Assembly (NCBI GenBank): GCA_027943245.1
Contig: JANDJZ010001751.1
Span: 186,001-250,000, forward strand
Reading direction: 5' to 3'
DNA: 64,000 nucleotides
Source of the DNA: Acanthamoeba sp. SK_2022b
Lineage: Eukaryota; Discosea; Longamoebia; Acanthamoebidae
Under the pieces are notes generated by a model. It did no database searches, was not told the origin of the DNA, and worked only from the letters and a program-made list of their open reading frames with translations. Of the stretch, positions 18,748 through 29,052 are shown one piece after another. Position 1 is the first letter of the stretch, and each line of letters starts with the position of its first letter. The position numbers were made by a program, and so were the translations under genes.

Positions 18748-18998
18748 GTCTGATTAGACCCTTGCTAAAACTTAACTGACGGAAACCCGCGCACCGGCCG
18801 CTGCAGAGCAGGCTCTGTGCGGCTTATGTGATAGCTTTTTTACGATGCTGGGGTCAGCGGCCTTAACGGCCTTTTTCCGCGCTGCCTGGTGTGCGCTGCA
18901 ATTGTCGCGGTAAAACCTTGCCGCAGAGACATCCTTCTCCCCGGAAAGGCAAGGTTCAGGCGACGTTTCCCTGCCGGCCATCGTGCATTGGGTGGCGC

Positions 18999-19457
18999 TT
19001 AGTGGCGCCCCGAGTGGCCGAAGCCGCCTTCGCCGCGCTCGCTGCTGTCGAACTCTTCCACCAGGTTGAATTCGGCCTGCACCACCGGCACGAAGACCAT
19101 CTGAGCGATACGTTCGCCCGGCTCGATGGTGAAGTGTTTCTGGCCGCGGTTCCAAACGGACACCATCAGCTGGCCCTGATAATCGGAGTCGATCAGGCCG
19201 ACCAGGTTGCCCAGCACGACGCCGTGCTTGTGGCCCAGGCCGGAGCGCGGCAGGATCACCGCCGCCAGGCCGGCGTCGGCGATGTGGATCGCGAGGCCGG
19301 TAGGCAACAGCGTGGTTTCACCCGGCGCCAGCTCCACCGCGCTGTCCAGGCAGGCGCGCAGGTCGAGACCGGCGGAGCCCGGCGTGGCGTAGGTCGGTAG
19401 CGGGAAATCCTGACCGATGCGCGGGTCGAGGATCTTAACGTCGATTTTTTTCATCAT
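18999..19457 (-). CDS. dut: dUTP diphosphatase (dUTPase)
   Basis: Dut hydrolyses dUTP to dUMP and pyrophosphate, keeping uracil out of DNA and feeding thymidylate synthesis. The 152-residue trimeric-type dUTPase shows the conserved motifs in order: STPGSAG-like [38 protein letters not shown] with the catalytic Asp, [10 protein letters not shown], and the C-terminal GEGGFGHSG arm. Two adjacent ATGs (19457 and 19454) are possible starts; no clear ribosome site is seen, and the gene overlaps the end of coaBC by 23 bases, so translational coupling is likely. Confidence 0.96.
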   Translation of the reverse strand: MMKKIDVKILDPRIGQDFPLPTYATPGSAGLDLRACLDSAVELAPGETTLLPTGLAIHIADAGLAAVILPRSGLGHKHGVVLGNLVGLIDSDYQGQLMVSVWNRGQKHFTIEPGERIAQMVFVPVVQAEFNLVEEFDSSERGEGGFGHSGRH

Positions 19458-20649
19458 AACGGCTGACTATCTCGTCTATTAAACGTTGGCCAAGGAGTGC
19501 CTTGTCGCTCAGCGCCAGGCGCTTTTCTCCATCCTGCCAAAAAAGATGCAGGGCATTGGTGTCGCTGTTGAACCCGTGCTCTGCAAGCGATACATCGTTA
19601 GCGCAAATCAAATCCAGCTTCTTACGCGCCAGTTTTTGCCGCGCGTATTCTTCCACATTCTGGGTTTCGGCGGCAAACCCCACGACAAACGGTCGATTTT
19701 TGGTCATCGCCGCCACGCCGGCGACGATATCGGGGTTTTTTACCATCTTGAGGACGATTTCATCACCCTGTTTTTTTATTTTTTCATCGGCGATCTGCTC
19801 GGGGCGGTAGTCGGCCACGGCGGCGCAGGAGATGAAAATCTGCTGCTGCGCGGCGCGCTGTTGCACCGCCTGCTCCATCTCCAGCGCACTGGTGACGTCC
19901 ACTCGGGTGACCGATGGCGGCGTCGGCAGGCTGACCGGCCCGGCGATCAGCGTCACCTGCGCGCCGCGGGCGGCGGCGGCGCGGGCAATGGCGAAGCCCA
20001 TTTTGCCGGAGCTGTGATTGCTGATGAAACGTACCGGATCCAGCGCCTCACGCGTCGGGCCGGCGGTGATCATAACCTGCAAATGTTGCAGATCCTGCGG
20101 GGCGGAGAAATGCGCGTTCGCCAGGTCGACGATGTCCAGCGGATCCAGCATGCGGCCCGGGCCGACGTCGCCACAGGCCTGGCTGCCGCTGTCCGGCCCC
20201 CAGAGCAGCATGCCGCGCGCCTGCAGCGTTTGCAGGTTGGCCTGCGTGGCGGCGGCGCGATACATCTGCTGGTTCATGGCCGGGGCGGCGGCGATAGGGG
20301 CGTCGGTCGCTAGGCAGACGGTGGTCAACAGATCGTTGGCCATGCCGGCGGCGACGCGCGCCAGCAGATCGGCGGTCGCCGGCGCCAGGATCACCAGATC
20401 CGCCCACTTGCCGAGCTCAATGTGGCCCATGGCGGCTTCGGCGGCGGGATCCAACAGATCGTCGGACACTGGGTAGCCGGAAACGGCCTGCAGCGTCAGT
20501 GGCGTAATGAACGCCTTGGCGGCGTGGGTCATCACCACGCGCACTTCTGCGCCCCTGTCGCGCAGGCGGCGCACCAGCTCTGGGCATTTGTAGGCGGCGA
20601 TGCCGCCGCTGATGCCAAGCACAATATGTTTGCCGGAAAGTCCCGTCAT
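19435..20649 (-). CDS. coaBC: Bifunctional phosphopantothenoylcysteine synthetase/decarboxylase
   Basis: CoaBC makes 4'-phosphopantetheine for coenzyme A: the C-terminal CoaB domain joins cysteine to phosphopantothenate using CTP, and the N-terminal CoaC flavodomain decarboxylates the product. In the N-terminal half [20 protein letters not shown] and [11 protein letters not shown] are flavin and active-site segments; the CoaB part starts at [20 protein letters not shown] and has KMVKNPDIV. Three tandem ATGs (20655, 20652, 20649) precede TGLSGKHIV; the last was chosen by distance from a GGA site, but the choice is uncertain. It is divergent from radC and overlaps dut. Confidence 0.93.
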   Translation of the reverse strand: MTGLSGKHIVLGISGGIAAYKCPELVRRLRDRGAEVRVVMTHAAKAFITPLTLQAVSGYPVSDDLLDPAAEAAMGHIELGKWADLVILAPATADLLARVAAGMANDLLTTVCLATDAPIAAAPAMNQQMYRAAATQANLQTLQARGMLLWGPDSGSQACGDVGPGRMLDPLDIVDLANAHFSAPQDLQHLQVMITAGPTREALDPVRFISNHSSGKMGFAIARAAAARGAQVTLIAGPVSLPTPPSVTRVDVTSALEMEQAVQQRAAQQQIFISCAAVADYRPEQIADEKIKKQGDEIVLKMVKNPDIVAGVAAMTKNRPFVVGFAAETQNVEEYARQKLARKKLDLICANDVSLAEHGFNSDTNALHLFWQDGEKRLALSDKALLGQRLIDEIVSRYDEKNRR

Positions 20650-20835
20650 CATCATTGTCCGATTGAAAGCCGAAAGATGCGCCATTTTAGCATATCCGCC
20701 GTTCAGGTGAGCGATTCCGCAATGGCTGCAGGGCGTTACATTGTGCTTTGCGAAACACTTCGCAATGTTATCAAACACCTGTCGAACGCGCCGGGCAGCA
20801 CATGGCATGCTGTAGCCCTTTCAGGGAGGAACACG

Positions 20836-21519
20836 ATGAGCAACCCGATTGTGGCGTGCTGGCCGGACGCGCTGGCGCCGCGTGAAAAGCTGTTGATGCA
20901 GGGGGCGGCGGCGCTGTCCGACGCAGAACTGTTGGCCATTTTTTTGCGTACCGGGCTGCCCGGCGTGCACGTGATGCAGCTGGCGGAGCAGCTGCTGCGC
21001 CGGTTCGGCTCGCTTTATCACCTGATGTCGGCCGATCATCAGGCTTTTTGCAGCCAAAAAGGCCTGGGGGACGCCAGCTATACGCAGCTGCAGGCGATTG
21101 CCGAGCTGGCGCTGCGCTTCTTTTCCAGCCATTTGTCGCAGGAAAACGCCATGCTCAATCCGCGCGTCACCCAGCATTATCTGCAAAGCCTGCTGGCGCA
21201 TCGCGAGCGAGAGGTCTTTTTGGTATTGTTTTTAGACAATCAGCACCGGGTTATTCGCCATCAGGAGATGTTTGCTGGTACCATCAGCAGCGTCGTCGTC
21301 TACCCGAGAGAAATTGTGCGCGAAGCGTTGAAGGCTAATGCCGCCGCGCTGATTCTCGCGCATAATCACCCTTCGGGTAAGGCTGAACCCAGTCATGCCG
21401 ACCGTTTGATAACGGAACAGGTGGTGAAAGCCTGTCAGTTATTGGAGATCCGAGTGCTTGATCATTTGGTGATCGGTCGGGGTGAATGCGTCTCTTTTGC
21501 CGAGCGCGGATGGCTTTAA
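20836..21519 (+). CDS. radC: RadC/YicR-family JAMM-domain protein
   Basis: A 227-residue RadC-like protein. The N-terminal part has a helix-hairpin-helix-like stretch ([14 protein letters not shown]), and the C-terminal part is a JAB/MPN-type metalloprotease fold with the JAMM motif His176-x-His178 ... Asp189 ([15 protein letters not shown]), so the metal ligands are intact. Despite the name, the protein has no established role in DNA repair; the radC102 mutation was later mapped to recG. It sits upstream of rpmBG and divergent from coaBC, as in E. coli. The ATG at 20836 has a strong GGGAGGA site. Confidence 0.92.
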   Translation: MSNPIVACWPDALAPREKLLMQGAAALSDAELLAIFLRTGLPGVHVMQLAEQLLRRFGSLYHLMSADHQAFCSQKGLGDASYTQLQAIAELALRFFSSHLSQENAMLNPRVTQHYLQSLLAHREREVFLVLFLDNQHRVIRHQEMFAGTISSVVVYPREIVREALKANAAALILAHNHPSGKAEPSHADRLITEQVVKACQLLEIRVLDHLVIGRGECVSFAERGWL

Positions 21520-21563
21520 GCGATTTTTTCGCGATCCTTGTGGGATCTTTAGCTGTTCGGGAC

Positions 21564-21592
21564 TTGAGCACTTACGCTTCAGAGCGTATACT
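21564..21592 (+). promoter_or_regulatory. Sigma-70 promoter of rpmB-rpmG
   Basis: TTGAGC (21564-21569) and TATACT (21587-21592) are spaced by exactly 17 bases, giving a predicted start near 21599. This leaves a leader of about 180 bases before rpmB. Confidence 0.65.
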
Positions 21593-21625
21593 ACGCCACC
21601 TTTGAGAATCTTGGGTTTGGCGCAA

Positions 21626-21714
21626 GAGCCTATCTCAGCAGGTTTCTGACCTGATGTGTGGTTTCTACCTGATGACGAGAGTCTCCTCAGTATGAAGTTT
21701 GCTGAGATGGGCTC
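21626..21714 (+). promoter_or_regulatory. Structured 5' leader of the rpmB-rpmG mRNA (putative regulatory RNA)
   Basis: GAGCCTATCTCAGC (21626-21639) pairs with GCTGAGATGGGCTC (21701-21714) over 14 bp, with one G-U pair and no mismatch. The 61-base interior contains a further small hairpin, CAGGT/ACCTG at 21638-21652. A GCCT/AGGC hairpin follows at 21720-21731. Ribosomal protein operons are often autoregulated through leader structures that imitate rRNA; I do not recall such an element being described for rpmB, and function is inferred. Confidence 0.5.
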
Positions 21715-21760
21715 TAAAAGCCTGACGAGGCGGCCATACCCTATACGAAGCTCGAGCTGA

Positions 21761-22018
<258 letters not shown>

Positions 22019-22026
22019 GGAACTGA

Positions 22027-22197
<171 letters not shown>

Positions 22198-22216
22198 TTT
22201 TAGTGGATTAATGAAA

Positions 22217-22240
22217 AACCCGGCCTTGGCCGGGTTTTTT
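22217..22240 (+). terminator. Intrinsic terminator of rpmB-rpmG
   Basis: A perfect 9-bp GC-rich stem (22217-22225 with 22228-22236) is followed by six T (22235-22240). The mutM gene starts 39 bases further on, so it probably depends on read-through or its own promoter. Confidence 0.9.
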
Positions 22241-22278
22241 GTTTTATAAAGGGTAGAAAACGTCGGAGGGGAAGCCAG

Positions 22279-23094
22279 ATGCCTGAATTACCGGAAGTTG
22301 AGACGAGCAGACGCGGTATAGAGCCTTATCTTGTCGGCCACAGCATTCAGTATGCGGTGGTGCGCAACGCGCGCCTGCGCTGGCCGGTTTCCGAGCAGAT
22401 CCTGACGCTGAGCGATCGGCCGGTGCTCAGCGTGCAGCGCCGGGCTAAATACCTGCTGATCGAGCTGGAGAACGGTTGGATTATCGTGCACCTGGGCATG
22501 TCGGGCAGCTTGCGCATGTTGCGCGAGGAAAACGAAGATGAAGCCGGCAAACACGACCACGTCGATCTGGTGATCAGCAACGGCATGATCCTGCGCTATA
22601 CCGATCCGCGCCGTTTCGGCGCCTGGCTGTGGTGCGAAGATTTGGCGACCAGCAGCGTGTTGGCGCACCTGGGGCCGGAACCGCTGAGCGAAGCGTTCAA
22701 CGGCGACTACCTGTATGAAAAATCACGCAATAAGCGCACGTTGATTAAACCGTGGCTGATGGATAACAAGCTGGTGGTCGGGGTCGGCAATATTTACGCC
22801 AGCGAATCGCTGTTCAGCGCCGGGATCTTGCCCGATCGTCCGGCGGGATCCTTGAGCAAAGCCGAAGCGGAACTGCTGGTGAAGACCATCAAGGCGGTGT
22901 TGCAGCGTTCTATCGAGCAGGGCGGCACGACATTGCGCGACTTTTTGCAGTCGGACGGCAAACCGGGGTATTTCGCACAGGAGCTGCAGGTTTACGGGCG
23001 GGCGGGAGAACCGTGCCGCGCGTGCGGCACGCCGATCGAATCCGCCAAGCACGGGCAGCGCAGCACCTTCTTTTGCCGCCGCTGCCAGCGCTGA
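22279..23094 (+). CDS. mutM: Formamidopyrimidine-DNA glycosylase (Fpg)
   Basis: MutM removes 8-oxoguanine and formamidopyrimidines from DNA and cuts the backbone by beta/delta elimination. After Met removal the N-terminal Pro of [12 protein letters not shown] is the catalytic nucleophile, with Glu next to it; the beta-hairpin Lys is in [11 protein letters not shown]-terminal zinc finger has four Cys at about 246, 249, 266 and 269. The 271-residue product is full length. It is separated from the convergent coaD gene by three bases. Confidence 0.97.
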   Translation: MPELPEVETSRRGIEPYLVGHSIQYAVVRNARLRWPVSEQILTLSDRPVLSVQRRAKYLLIELENGWIIVHLGMSGSLRMLREENEDEAGKHDHVDLVISNGMILRYTDPRRFGAWLWCEDLATSSVLAHLGPEPLSEAFNGDYLYEKSRNKRTLIKPWLMDNKLVVGVGNIYASESLFSAGILPDRPAGSLSKAEAELLVKTIKAVLQRSIEQGGTTLRDFLQSDGKPGYFAQELQVYGRAGEPCRACGTPIESAKHGQRSTFFCRRCQR

Positions 23095-23097
23095 GCA

Positions 23098-23586
<489 letters not shown>

Positions 23587-24360
23587 TCACTTCTCTGAGT
23601 AGTTGCGGCCCAATGCCCATAATGCGGCATATTTATTGAAGGTATATTGCGCGTTGACCACCGCTAACAGCAACCCCTGTTTGCCATCCAGGAAGCCGGC
23701 GCGCAGCAGCCAGGTTTTGACGAAGGCGCCGAGCGTATGGGTCAGGATAGACAGATAGCCGCAGCGCTTGCCGGCCCGGTGGCGCTGCGTGGCCCACTCT
23801 TCGGCGTAGCGCAGCTGTTTGCGCTGGAAGGCGAAGAAGTCGCGGCAGGTCAGGTGCAGCATATCACCGCTGAGGGGGATCACTTTGGCGCCGCCGATGT
23901 TCAGCGATTCGTGCACCAGATCGTCGTTATAACGATAGCGTTGGTTGGCGTACAGGCGGTTGACGCGGTCGGGATACCAGCCGCTGTGGCGCATGAAGCG
24001 GCCTAGAAACAGGTTGCGCCGCGCACAGCTGTAGACGGCGCCGTCGTCCGGCGCATTCAACACCCGCTCGATGGATTGCCGCAGCTCGGGCGTGACGCGT
24101 TCGTCGGCGTCGATCATCAAAACGTAGTCATGGCTGGCATAGCTTTGCGCCAGCTGACGCTGCTTGCCGAACCCTTGCCAGTCGGTGTGCGTGAAGACTT
24201 TGGCGCCCAGGCCTTCGGCGACGGCGACGCTGTCGTCCTCGCTGCCGGAGTCCAGCACGATGATTTCATCGGCCCATTCGACCGAACGCAGACAGTCCGG
24301 CAACAGCCCGGCTTCGTTTTTGGCGATCATCACCACCGACAGGCTTTTGCGGCTGCTCAT
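23587..24360 (-). CDS. waaE: LPS inner-core beta-glucosyltransferase WaaE
   Basis: WaaE (KdtX) adds the beta-1,4 glucose to heptose I of the LPS inner core in Serratia and Klebsiella. The 257-residue protein is a family-2 glycosyltransferase: [20 protein letters not shown] at the start, the nucleotide-sugar acid motif [14 protein letters not shown] at about 79-92, and a C-terminal hydrophobic/basic tail that may contact the membrane. The waaA stop abuts its start (TGAATG), indicating coupling. E. coli K-12 lacks this gene, so its presence supports a Serratia/Klebsiella-type core. Confidence 0.93.
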   Translation of the reverse strand: MSSRKSLSVVMIAKNEAGLLPDCLRSVEWADEIIVLDSGSEDDSVAVAEGLGAKVFTHTDWQGFGKQRQLAQSYASHDYVLMIDADERVTPELRQSIERVLNAPDDGAVYSCARRNLFLGRFMRHSGWYPDRVNRLYANQRYRYNDDLVHESLNIGGAKVIPLSGDMLHLTCRDFFAFQRKQLRYAEEWATQRHRAGKRCGYLSILTHTLGAFVKTWLLRAGFLDGKQGLLLAVVNAQYTFNKYAALWALGRNYSEK

Positions 24361-25638
24361 TCAGTGACTCCGGGGCGGCAGGTGCGGTTCCAGCAGCTGC
24401 AGCAGGCGCTGCAACGCTCCCTGATTCTGATACAACACTTCCACCGCATGGCGGCCGTAGTAGCGCCGGTAGTCTTCGTCGGTCAGCAGGGTTTCCACTT
24501 CCTTCACCAGCGAATCCACGTCGGTCACGGTGATCAGGCCTTCGGCCTGCGAGAGCTTGGCGCAGATGTCTTTGAAGTTGAAGGTATGCGGGCCCATCAG
24601 CACCGGGATGGCGTGCGCGGCGGCTTCCAGCGGGTTGTGCCCGCCGCGTTCCACCAGACTGCCGCCGACAAAGGCCAGATCGGCGATGCCGTACAGCAGC
24701 ATCAGCTCGCCCATGGTATCGCCGATCACCACCTGGGTGCTGCCGGACGGGATTTCGCCGCTGCTGCGCAGGGTGTAGCTGAAGCCGGCCTTCTGCACCA
24801 GCTCTTTGGCGGTCGGGAAGCGTTCCGGGTGACGCGGCACCAGGATCAGCAGCAGGTCGGGGTGTTTTTCCAGCAGTTTGCGATGCGCTTCCAGCAGGAT
24901 GGTTTCTTCACCGTCATGGGTGCTGGTAGCGATCCACACCGGGCGGCGCGGCGCCCATTGGCGACGCAGCGTAACGGCGCGGGCGGCCAGTTCCGGGGTG
25001 ACGGAGATATCGAACTTCAGGCTGCCGGTTACGGCCAGCTGCGAGCGCTTCAGGCCCAGTTCGATAAACCGATCGCCGTCTTCCTGGTTTTGTGCGGCGA
25101 TCAGCGTAATGCGGCGCAGCATATCGCGCATGAACCCGCCAATTTTCTTATAGCCGGCGGCGGAGCGGGCCGACAGGCGCGCATTGGCGATCACCAGGGG
25201 GATCTGCCGCTGATGCAGCGCGTTAATCAGGTTAGGCCACAGCTCGGTTTCCATGATGATCACCAGCTTGGGATTCACCTGGTCGAGGAAGCGGTTCATG
25301 GAACCGGGCAGATCGTAGGGCAGATAGACATGATGTACGTCTTTGCCGAAAGCGGACTGGACGCGTTCTGAACCTGTTGGGGTCATTGTGGTCACAGTTA
25401 TCGGCAAAGCGGGGTAACGGTGGCGCAGTGCCCGTACCAACGGGATGGCCGCCAGCGTTTCGCCGACGGAGACGGAATGCAGCATGATGCCGCCTGGCAC
25501 GACTTTCCCGGCGCAGAAGCCATAGCGTTCCGCCCAGCGTTTACGGTAGGCTGGAGCTTTGCGGCTGCGCAGCAGTAAGCGGAGCCAGATCAGGGGTTGG
25601 ATGAGGTAGAGTAGTACCTGATATAAACGCAGCAACAT
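24361..25638 (-). CDS. waaA: Kdo transferase WaaA
   Basis: WaaA transfers two Kdo residues from CMP-Kdo onto the lipid IVA precursor, an essential step of LPS synthesis at the inner face of the membrane. The 425-residue protein has a short N-terminal membrane-contacting helix (LYQVLLYLIQPLIWLRLLL) and the GT30 motifs HSVSVGETLAAIPL and VERGGHNPLEAAAHAIPV. The start at 25636-25638 gives the E. coli length; the longer in-frame start was rejected. It is the first gene of the waaA-waaE-coaD operon. Confidence 0.96.
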   Translation of the reverse strand: MLLRLYQVLLYLIQPLIWLRLLLRSRKAPAYRKRWAERYGFCAGKVVPGGIMLHSVSVGETLAAIPLVRALRHRYPALPITVTTMTPTGSERVQSAFGKDVHHVYLPYDLPGSMNRFLDQVNPKLVIIMETELWPNLINALHQRQIPLVIANARLSARSAAGYKKIGGFMRDMLRRITLIAAQNQEDGDRFIELGLKRSQLAVTGSLKFDISVTPELAARAVTLRRQWAPRRPVWIATSTHDGEETILLEAHRKLLEKHPDLLLILVPRHPERFPTAKELVQKAGFSYTLRSSGEIPSGSTQVVIGDTMGELMLLYGIADLAFVGGSLVERGGHNPLEAAAHAIPVLMGPHTFNFKDICAKLSQAEGLITVTDVDSLVKEVETLLTDEDYRRYYGRHAVEVLYQNQGALQRLLQLLEPHLPPRSH

Positions 25639-25763
25639 TCTATCAATTTCATTTATATGGGTTATTCGGAATAGTACCATAACTGGAAGGGAAAGGCGCT
25701 AATTTGGTAACCTTGGGTGTCAGTTTCAGACAACCGGCGAGCGATTTCGCCGACAGGCTCGGA

Positions 25764-26777
25764 ATGAAGAATATTTTAATTATTCGCCGCGACAACATCG
25801 GCGATCTTGTTTGCACCACGCCTCTGATTGAAGGGGTGAAAATTGCCTATCCGGACGCTAAAGTTTATCTGCTGATCAATAAAGTCAGCCAGGACGTTGT
25901 TAAAAACAATCCTCATCTCGAGAAAGTCTTCGTCTATAAAAAGGCCAAGCACAAGGCGAAAAATGAAACGACGTTGGGCGTTTATTTCGAACGCTTGATG
26001 ATCTTCCTGAAGCTGCGAAAAATAAAGTTCGATGCGGTCATTCTGGCCAACCCGGTGCCTTGCAAATACAGCCTGCGTTTAGCGAAAATGGCCGGCGCCA
26101 CCCATATCATCGGCGCCGATTTGGGCACGAAAGATATCCATCGCCCGTTCCGCAAGGACGATTTCCACGGTCAACATCAGGTCGAACATACCTACAGCTA
26201 TTTATCGGCGATAACCGACCAATCCATTCCGATCCCGCCGGTGCGGGTGTTTCTGACGCCTGAAGAGCGGCAATTGGCGGCGCAACGGCTACAGGAGCGT
26301 CTGCCACCGGTCGAGCGCGTATGCGCCGTACACATCAGCAGCCGCAGCCCGAAAAGGCGTTGGCCGGTTGAACGCTATGCCGAAATCATCAACCGTCTGG
26401 TTGCCGATCCCCACACCGGCGTGCTGATCTTCTGGTCGCCGCAGGGCACGCTGGCGCCGGACGACATCGGTGACCAGCAGCGCGCCGAACAGCTGTTGGC
26501 GCTGTGCCAAAACGAACGCGTCGCGCTTTACCCGACGGCCTCGGTGCGCGAGCTGTTGGGCGGGTTCGATTTATGCGACCGGGTGCTGTGCAGCGACGGT
26601 GGGCAGATGCATCTTGCCGCCGCGCTGAATAAGGACATGGTGGTGTTCTTTGGCGATACCGATAAAGTCTCCTGGCATCCATGGACCGGCCGGCATCATA
26701 TTTTGCAGAGTGAGTCGGGGCACTGTGAAGATGTTTCTGTCGATGAGGTTTGGCAGAAAATGCAGGCGCTCAGCTAA
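25764..26777 (+). CDS. GT9 heptosyltransferase-family protein, probable LPS outer-core enzyme
   Basis: A 337-residue glycosyltransferase of family 9 (WaaC/WaaF/WaaQ-like). The N-terminus MKNILIIRRDNIGDLVCTTP is the conserved GT9 start with the acceptor-side Asp, and CSDGGQMHLAAALNKDMVVFFG is the C-terminal sugar-nucleotide motif region (the last part read in two pieces). It lies on the opposite strand to its neighbours, between waaA and wabH, and is a single gene ended by a strong terminator. The 5' half is poorer in GC than the surroundings. Three other GT9 genes in the cluster account for heptoses I, II and III, so this one probably adds a further heptose (inference). Confidence 0.8.
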   Translation: MKNILIIRRDNIGDLVCTTPLIEGVKIAYPDAKVYLLINKVSQDVVKNNPHLEKVFVYKKAKHKAKNETTLGVYFERLMIFLKLRKIKFDAVILANPVPCKYSLRLAKMAGATHIIGADLGTKDIHRPFRKDDFHGQHQVEHTYSYLSAITDQSIPIPPVRVFLTPEERQLAAQRLQERLPPVERVCAVHISSRSPKRRWPVERYAEIINRLVADPHTGVLIFWSPQGTLAPDDIGDQQRAEQLLALCQNERVALYPTASVRELLGGFDLCDRVLCSDGGQMHLAAALNKDMVVFFGDTDKVSWHPWTGRHHILQSESGHCEDVSVDEVWQKMQALS

Positions 26778-26783
26778 CGAATA

Positions 26784-26812
26784 AAATAAGGCAGGTATCC
26801 CCTGCCTTATTT
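26784..26812. terminator. Bidirectional terminator between the GT9 gene and wabH
   Basis: A perfect 12-bp stem (26784-26795 with 26801-26812, loop TATCC) with AT-rich flanks lies between the convergent stop codons, so it can end transcripts from both sides. Confidence 0.88.
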
Positions 26813-26821
26813 ATTTCTCTA

Positions 26822-27922
26822 TTATTTTTCTTTCAGCTCAATATATTGACGGCAAATAGGCTCCAGCCCATAACTCAGCAATTGCTGTTGATTTATCTGG
26901 GGCGGATTGGCGTAAATTTCCGCCATTTTTTCTGCGAGCGACGCTTCGTTTAATTCCGCCAGCGCGTTAGCCATGCCGGCTTTTTCCAGAATTTCCGCAG
27001 GGCCGCCCGGGCAGCGAGTGCTGACCACCGGCGTGCCGCACAGCAGCGATTCCACCAGCACGTTACCAAACCCTTCGCTGTCGGAGCTGAGCACCAGCAG
27101 CGAGGCATGGCGAATAAACGGGTAGGGATTGGCCTGGAAACCGAGGAATAGCACGCGCTCTGCGATGCCCAGCTCTGTCGCCAGACGTTTGACCTCGGCG
27201 ACTCTGGCATCGTCTCCGGTGCCGATCAAGGCCAGCGGTGCCTGAATGCCCGAGTGCGCATAGGCTTTCAGCAGACGGTCATGCCGTTTGGTCGCGTGAA
27301 AGCGGCCGACGTGCACCAGATAGTCCTGGCCGGCCAGTTCGCAAGGCGCCGCCGCCTGTTGCTGGATGGCGTCGATGTCGAACGGGTTGTTGATGACCGC
27401 CAGGCGGCGTGGGCGAATCGGCAAGTTCTGCTGCAGATCGTCGCCAACCGCCCGTGAAACGGCGACGATATTTCTTCCTTGGTAAACGTTGGCGATTTTG
27501 CGCTGCTTCAGCCAGCGATCCAGGCCCTTGCGGTGGCCGAGATAGGAGGTGGAGAGAATGCCGTGAATGCAGAACCACAGGCGATCCGCGGCCAGCCGCT
27601 TGCTGCGGCTGACGATGCGATCGGTTTTATGCAGATTGGAGAACACCAGATCGAACGCGCCGTGTTGGCGCTCGTGTTCGGCTATTGCCCGATCCAGTGC
27701 GGCGGCGCGGCGCGACAGCTCGGTCAGCTTGCGCCAGGGGGCACGGCTGCGATCGGCCACCACCTGATAATCAATGCCTGACGGGATAGGGTAATTGCAG
27801 ACGTCGCGCAGCGAGATCAGACTGACGTCATGCCCCTGTTGCTGCATGCCCTGGCACAGGGTCAGCACCACTTTTTCCGCGCCGCCTCCCGGCAGGCCGT
27901 CGATGATCATCAGAATACGCAT
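26822..27922 (-). CDS. wabH: GT4 glycosyltransferase, probable WabH (GlcNAc transferase of LPS core)
   Basis: A 366-residue family-4 (retaining) glycosyltransferase. It opens with MRILMIIDGLPGGGAEKVVL, the GGGAE acceptor loop, and has the C-terminal nucleotide-sugar motif SSDSEGFGNVLVESLLCG with the E-x7-E acid pair. The order wabH-wabG-waaQ is that of the Klebsiella cluster, where WabH adds GlcNAc to the galacturonic acid placed by WabG; WabN then deacetylates it. The name rests on position and family, since GT4 specificity cannot be read from sequence alone. It is two bases downstream of wabG. Confidence 0.72.
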   Translation of the reverse strand: MRILMIIDGLPGGGAEKVVLTLCQGMQQQGHDVSLISLRDVCNYPIPSGIDYQVVADRSRAPWRKLTELSRRAAALDRAIAEHERQHGAFDLVFSNLHKTDRIVSRSKRLAADRLWFCIHGILSTSYLGHRKGLDRWLKQRKIANVYQGRNIVAVSRAVGDDLQQNLPIRPRRLAVINNPFDIDAIQQQAAAPCELAGQDYLVHVGRFHATKRHDRLLKAYAHSGIQAPLALIGTGDDARVAEVKRLATELGIAERVLFLGFQANPYPFIRHASLLVLSSDSEGFGNVLVESLLCGTPVVSTRCPGGPAEILEKAGMANALAELNEASLAEKMAEIYANPPQINQQQLLSYGLEPICRQYIELKEK

Positions 27923-27924
27923 AG

Positions 27925-29052
27925 CTAATCCAGTAACCGGTTATAGAGGGAAATCAGCTGTTCGGACAGATGCGCCGGCGTAGCCGTCATAATGCGCAAT
28001 CTCGCCGCTTCGCCCATGGATGATCCCAGCGCCTGGCGCGGCAGCGCCCGAATGGCCTCCGTGATGGCCGGTACGTCGAGCGCGTCGGTCACGAAGCCGT
28101 TCTGGCCGGGGGTGATAAACTCGGCGCCGCCGCAGGTGGTGCTGGTGATAACCGGCAGGCCGCACGACATCGCTTCCAGAATCACATTCGGGAACGGATC
28201 GTACAGCGTCGGCAGGAGCAGCGCGTCCGCGGCCTGATAGAACGGCAAGGTCTGCTTCTGCACGCCCATAAAGTGAACCCGCTCGCCGCAGCCCAGCGAC
28301 TGTGCCAGCGCTCGATAGCGTTTTTCGGCCTTGTCTTTGCCGACCACCAACAGATGGCTGTCGGTCGCCGCCACGGCGCGGATGGCGGCGGCCAGCCCTT
28401 TGCGCTCGAAACCGGAGCCGACGAAGATCAGGCAGTGCACCCGTTGTGGGATCTGATACTGCTCGCGCAGACGTTGGCGCAGGGCCTCGTCGGCGGGCGG
28501 GAATTTTTGATTGTCGATGGCGTTATAGATCACCGTGATTTTGTCGGCGGGCACGCCAAAGTCGGCGATGATTTCCTGCTTGATCATCTCGGCGTTGCAG
28601 ATGACGGCTTTCAGCTCCGGCGCGGCGTACATGGCGCGTTCGGCGCACATCACATAGCGGTGATAGCGATTGGAGAACAGCCATTTGCGGCGCCATTCCG
28701 GCAGCAGACGCGCACGCTGCAGCAACCAGCGGCGGTGTACGCCGTCGCCGGCGCGGTAGATGTCGCAGCCGGGAATGCGCTCGTGGCTTTGCACCAGATC
28801 GAAATGCTCTTTCTGCCACAGCGCCCTGGCTGCCACGGCGAAGCCTCGCTCGCGGCTGATGCGGCCGAGTTTTAACGGGTTGCACAGGTGGATATGCCAG
28901 TTGGGATTGGCGTCACCCTGCCATTCGCGGGTGATGACGTTCAGATCGAGATCCTGTTGCTCCAGCGCCTCCAGGGCGCGGGAAACGAAACGTTCGGCCC
29001 CGCCGTCCGGGCGGTATTTTTGGCGAACGATCGCCAAACGAAATGCTTTCAT
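27925..29052 (-). CDS. wabG: LPS core galacturonosyltransferase WabG
   Basis: A 375-residue family-4 glycosyltransferase related to WaaG. Features: N-terminal LAIVRQKYRPDGGAERFVSR with the GGAE loop, central IFVGSGFERKGLAAAIRAV, and C-terminal LLPTLYDPFPNVILEAMSCG. In Klebsiella and Serratia WabG transfers galacturonic acid to L,D-heptose II, the residue that starts the outer core in place of E. coli glucose. Its start overlaps the waaQ stop by four bases (ATGA), so the two are coupled in a waaQ-wabG-wabH operon. Confidence 0.85.
   Translation of the reverse strand: MKAFRLAIVRQKYRPDGGAERFVSRALEALEQQDLDLNVITREWQGDANPNWHIHLCNPLKLGRISRERGFAVAARALWQKEHFDLVQSHERIPGCDIYRAGDGVHRRWLLQRARLLPEWRRKWLFSNRYHRYVMCAERAMYAAPELKAVICNAEMIKQEIIADFGVPADKITVIYNAIDNQKFPPADEALRQRLREQYQIPQRVHCLIFVGSGFERKGLAAAIRAVAATDSHLLVVGKDKAEKRYRALAQSLGCGERVHFMGVQKQTLPFYQAADALLLPTLYDPFPNVILEAMSCGLPVITSTTCGGAEFITPGQNGFVTDALDVPAITEAIRALPRQALGSSMGEAARLRIMTATPAHLSEQLISLYNRLLD

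Noticed and set aside
18772..18980. Small gene in the dut-slmA gap
   Set aside because: The 68-codon frame lacks a ribosome site and any recognisable domain; it is kept only as a low-interest observation.
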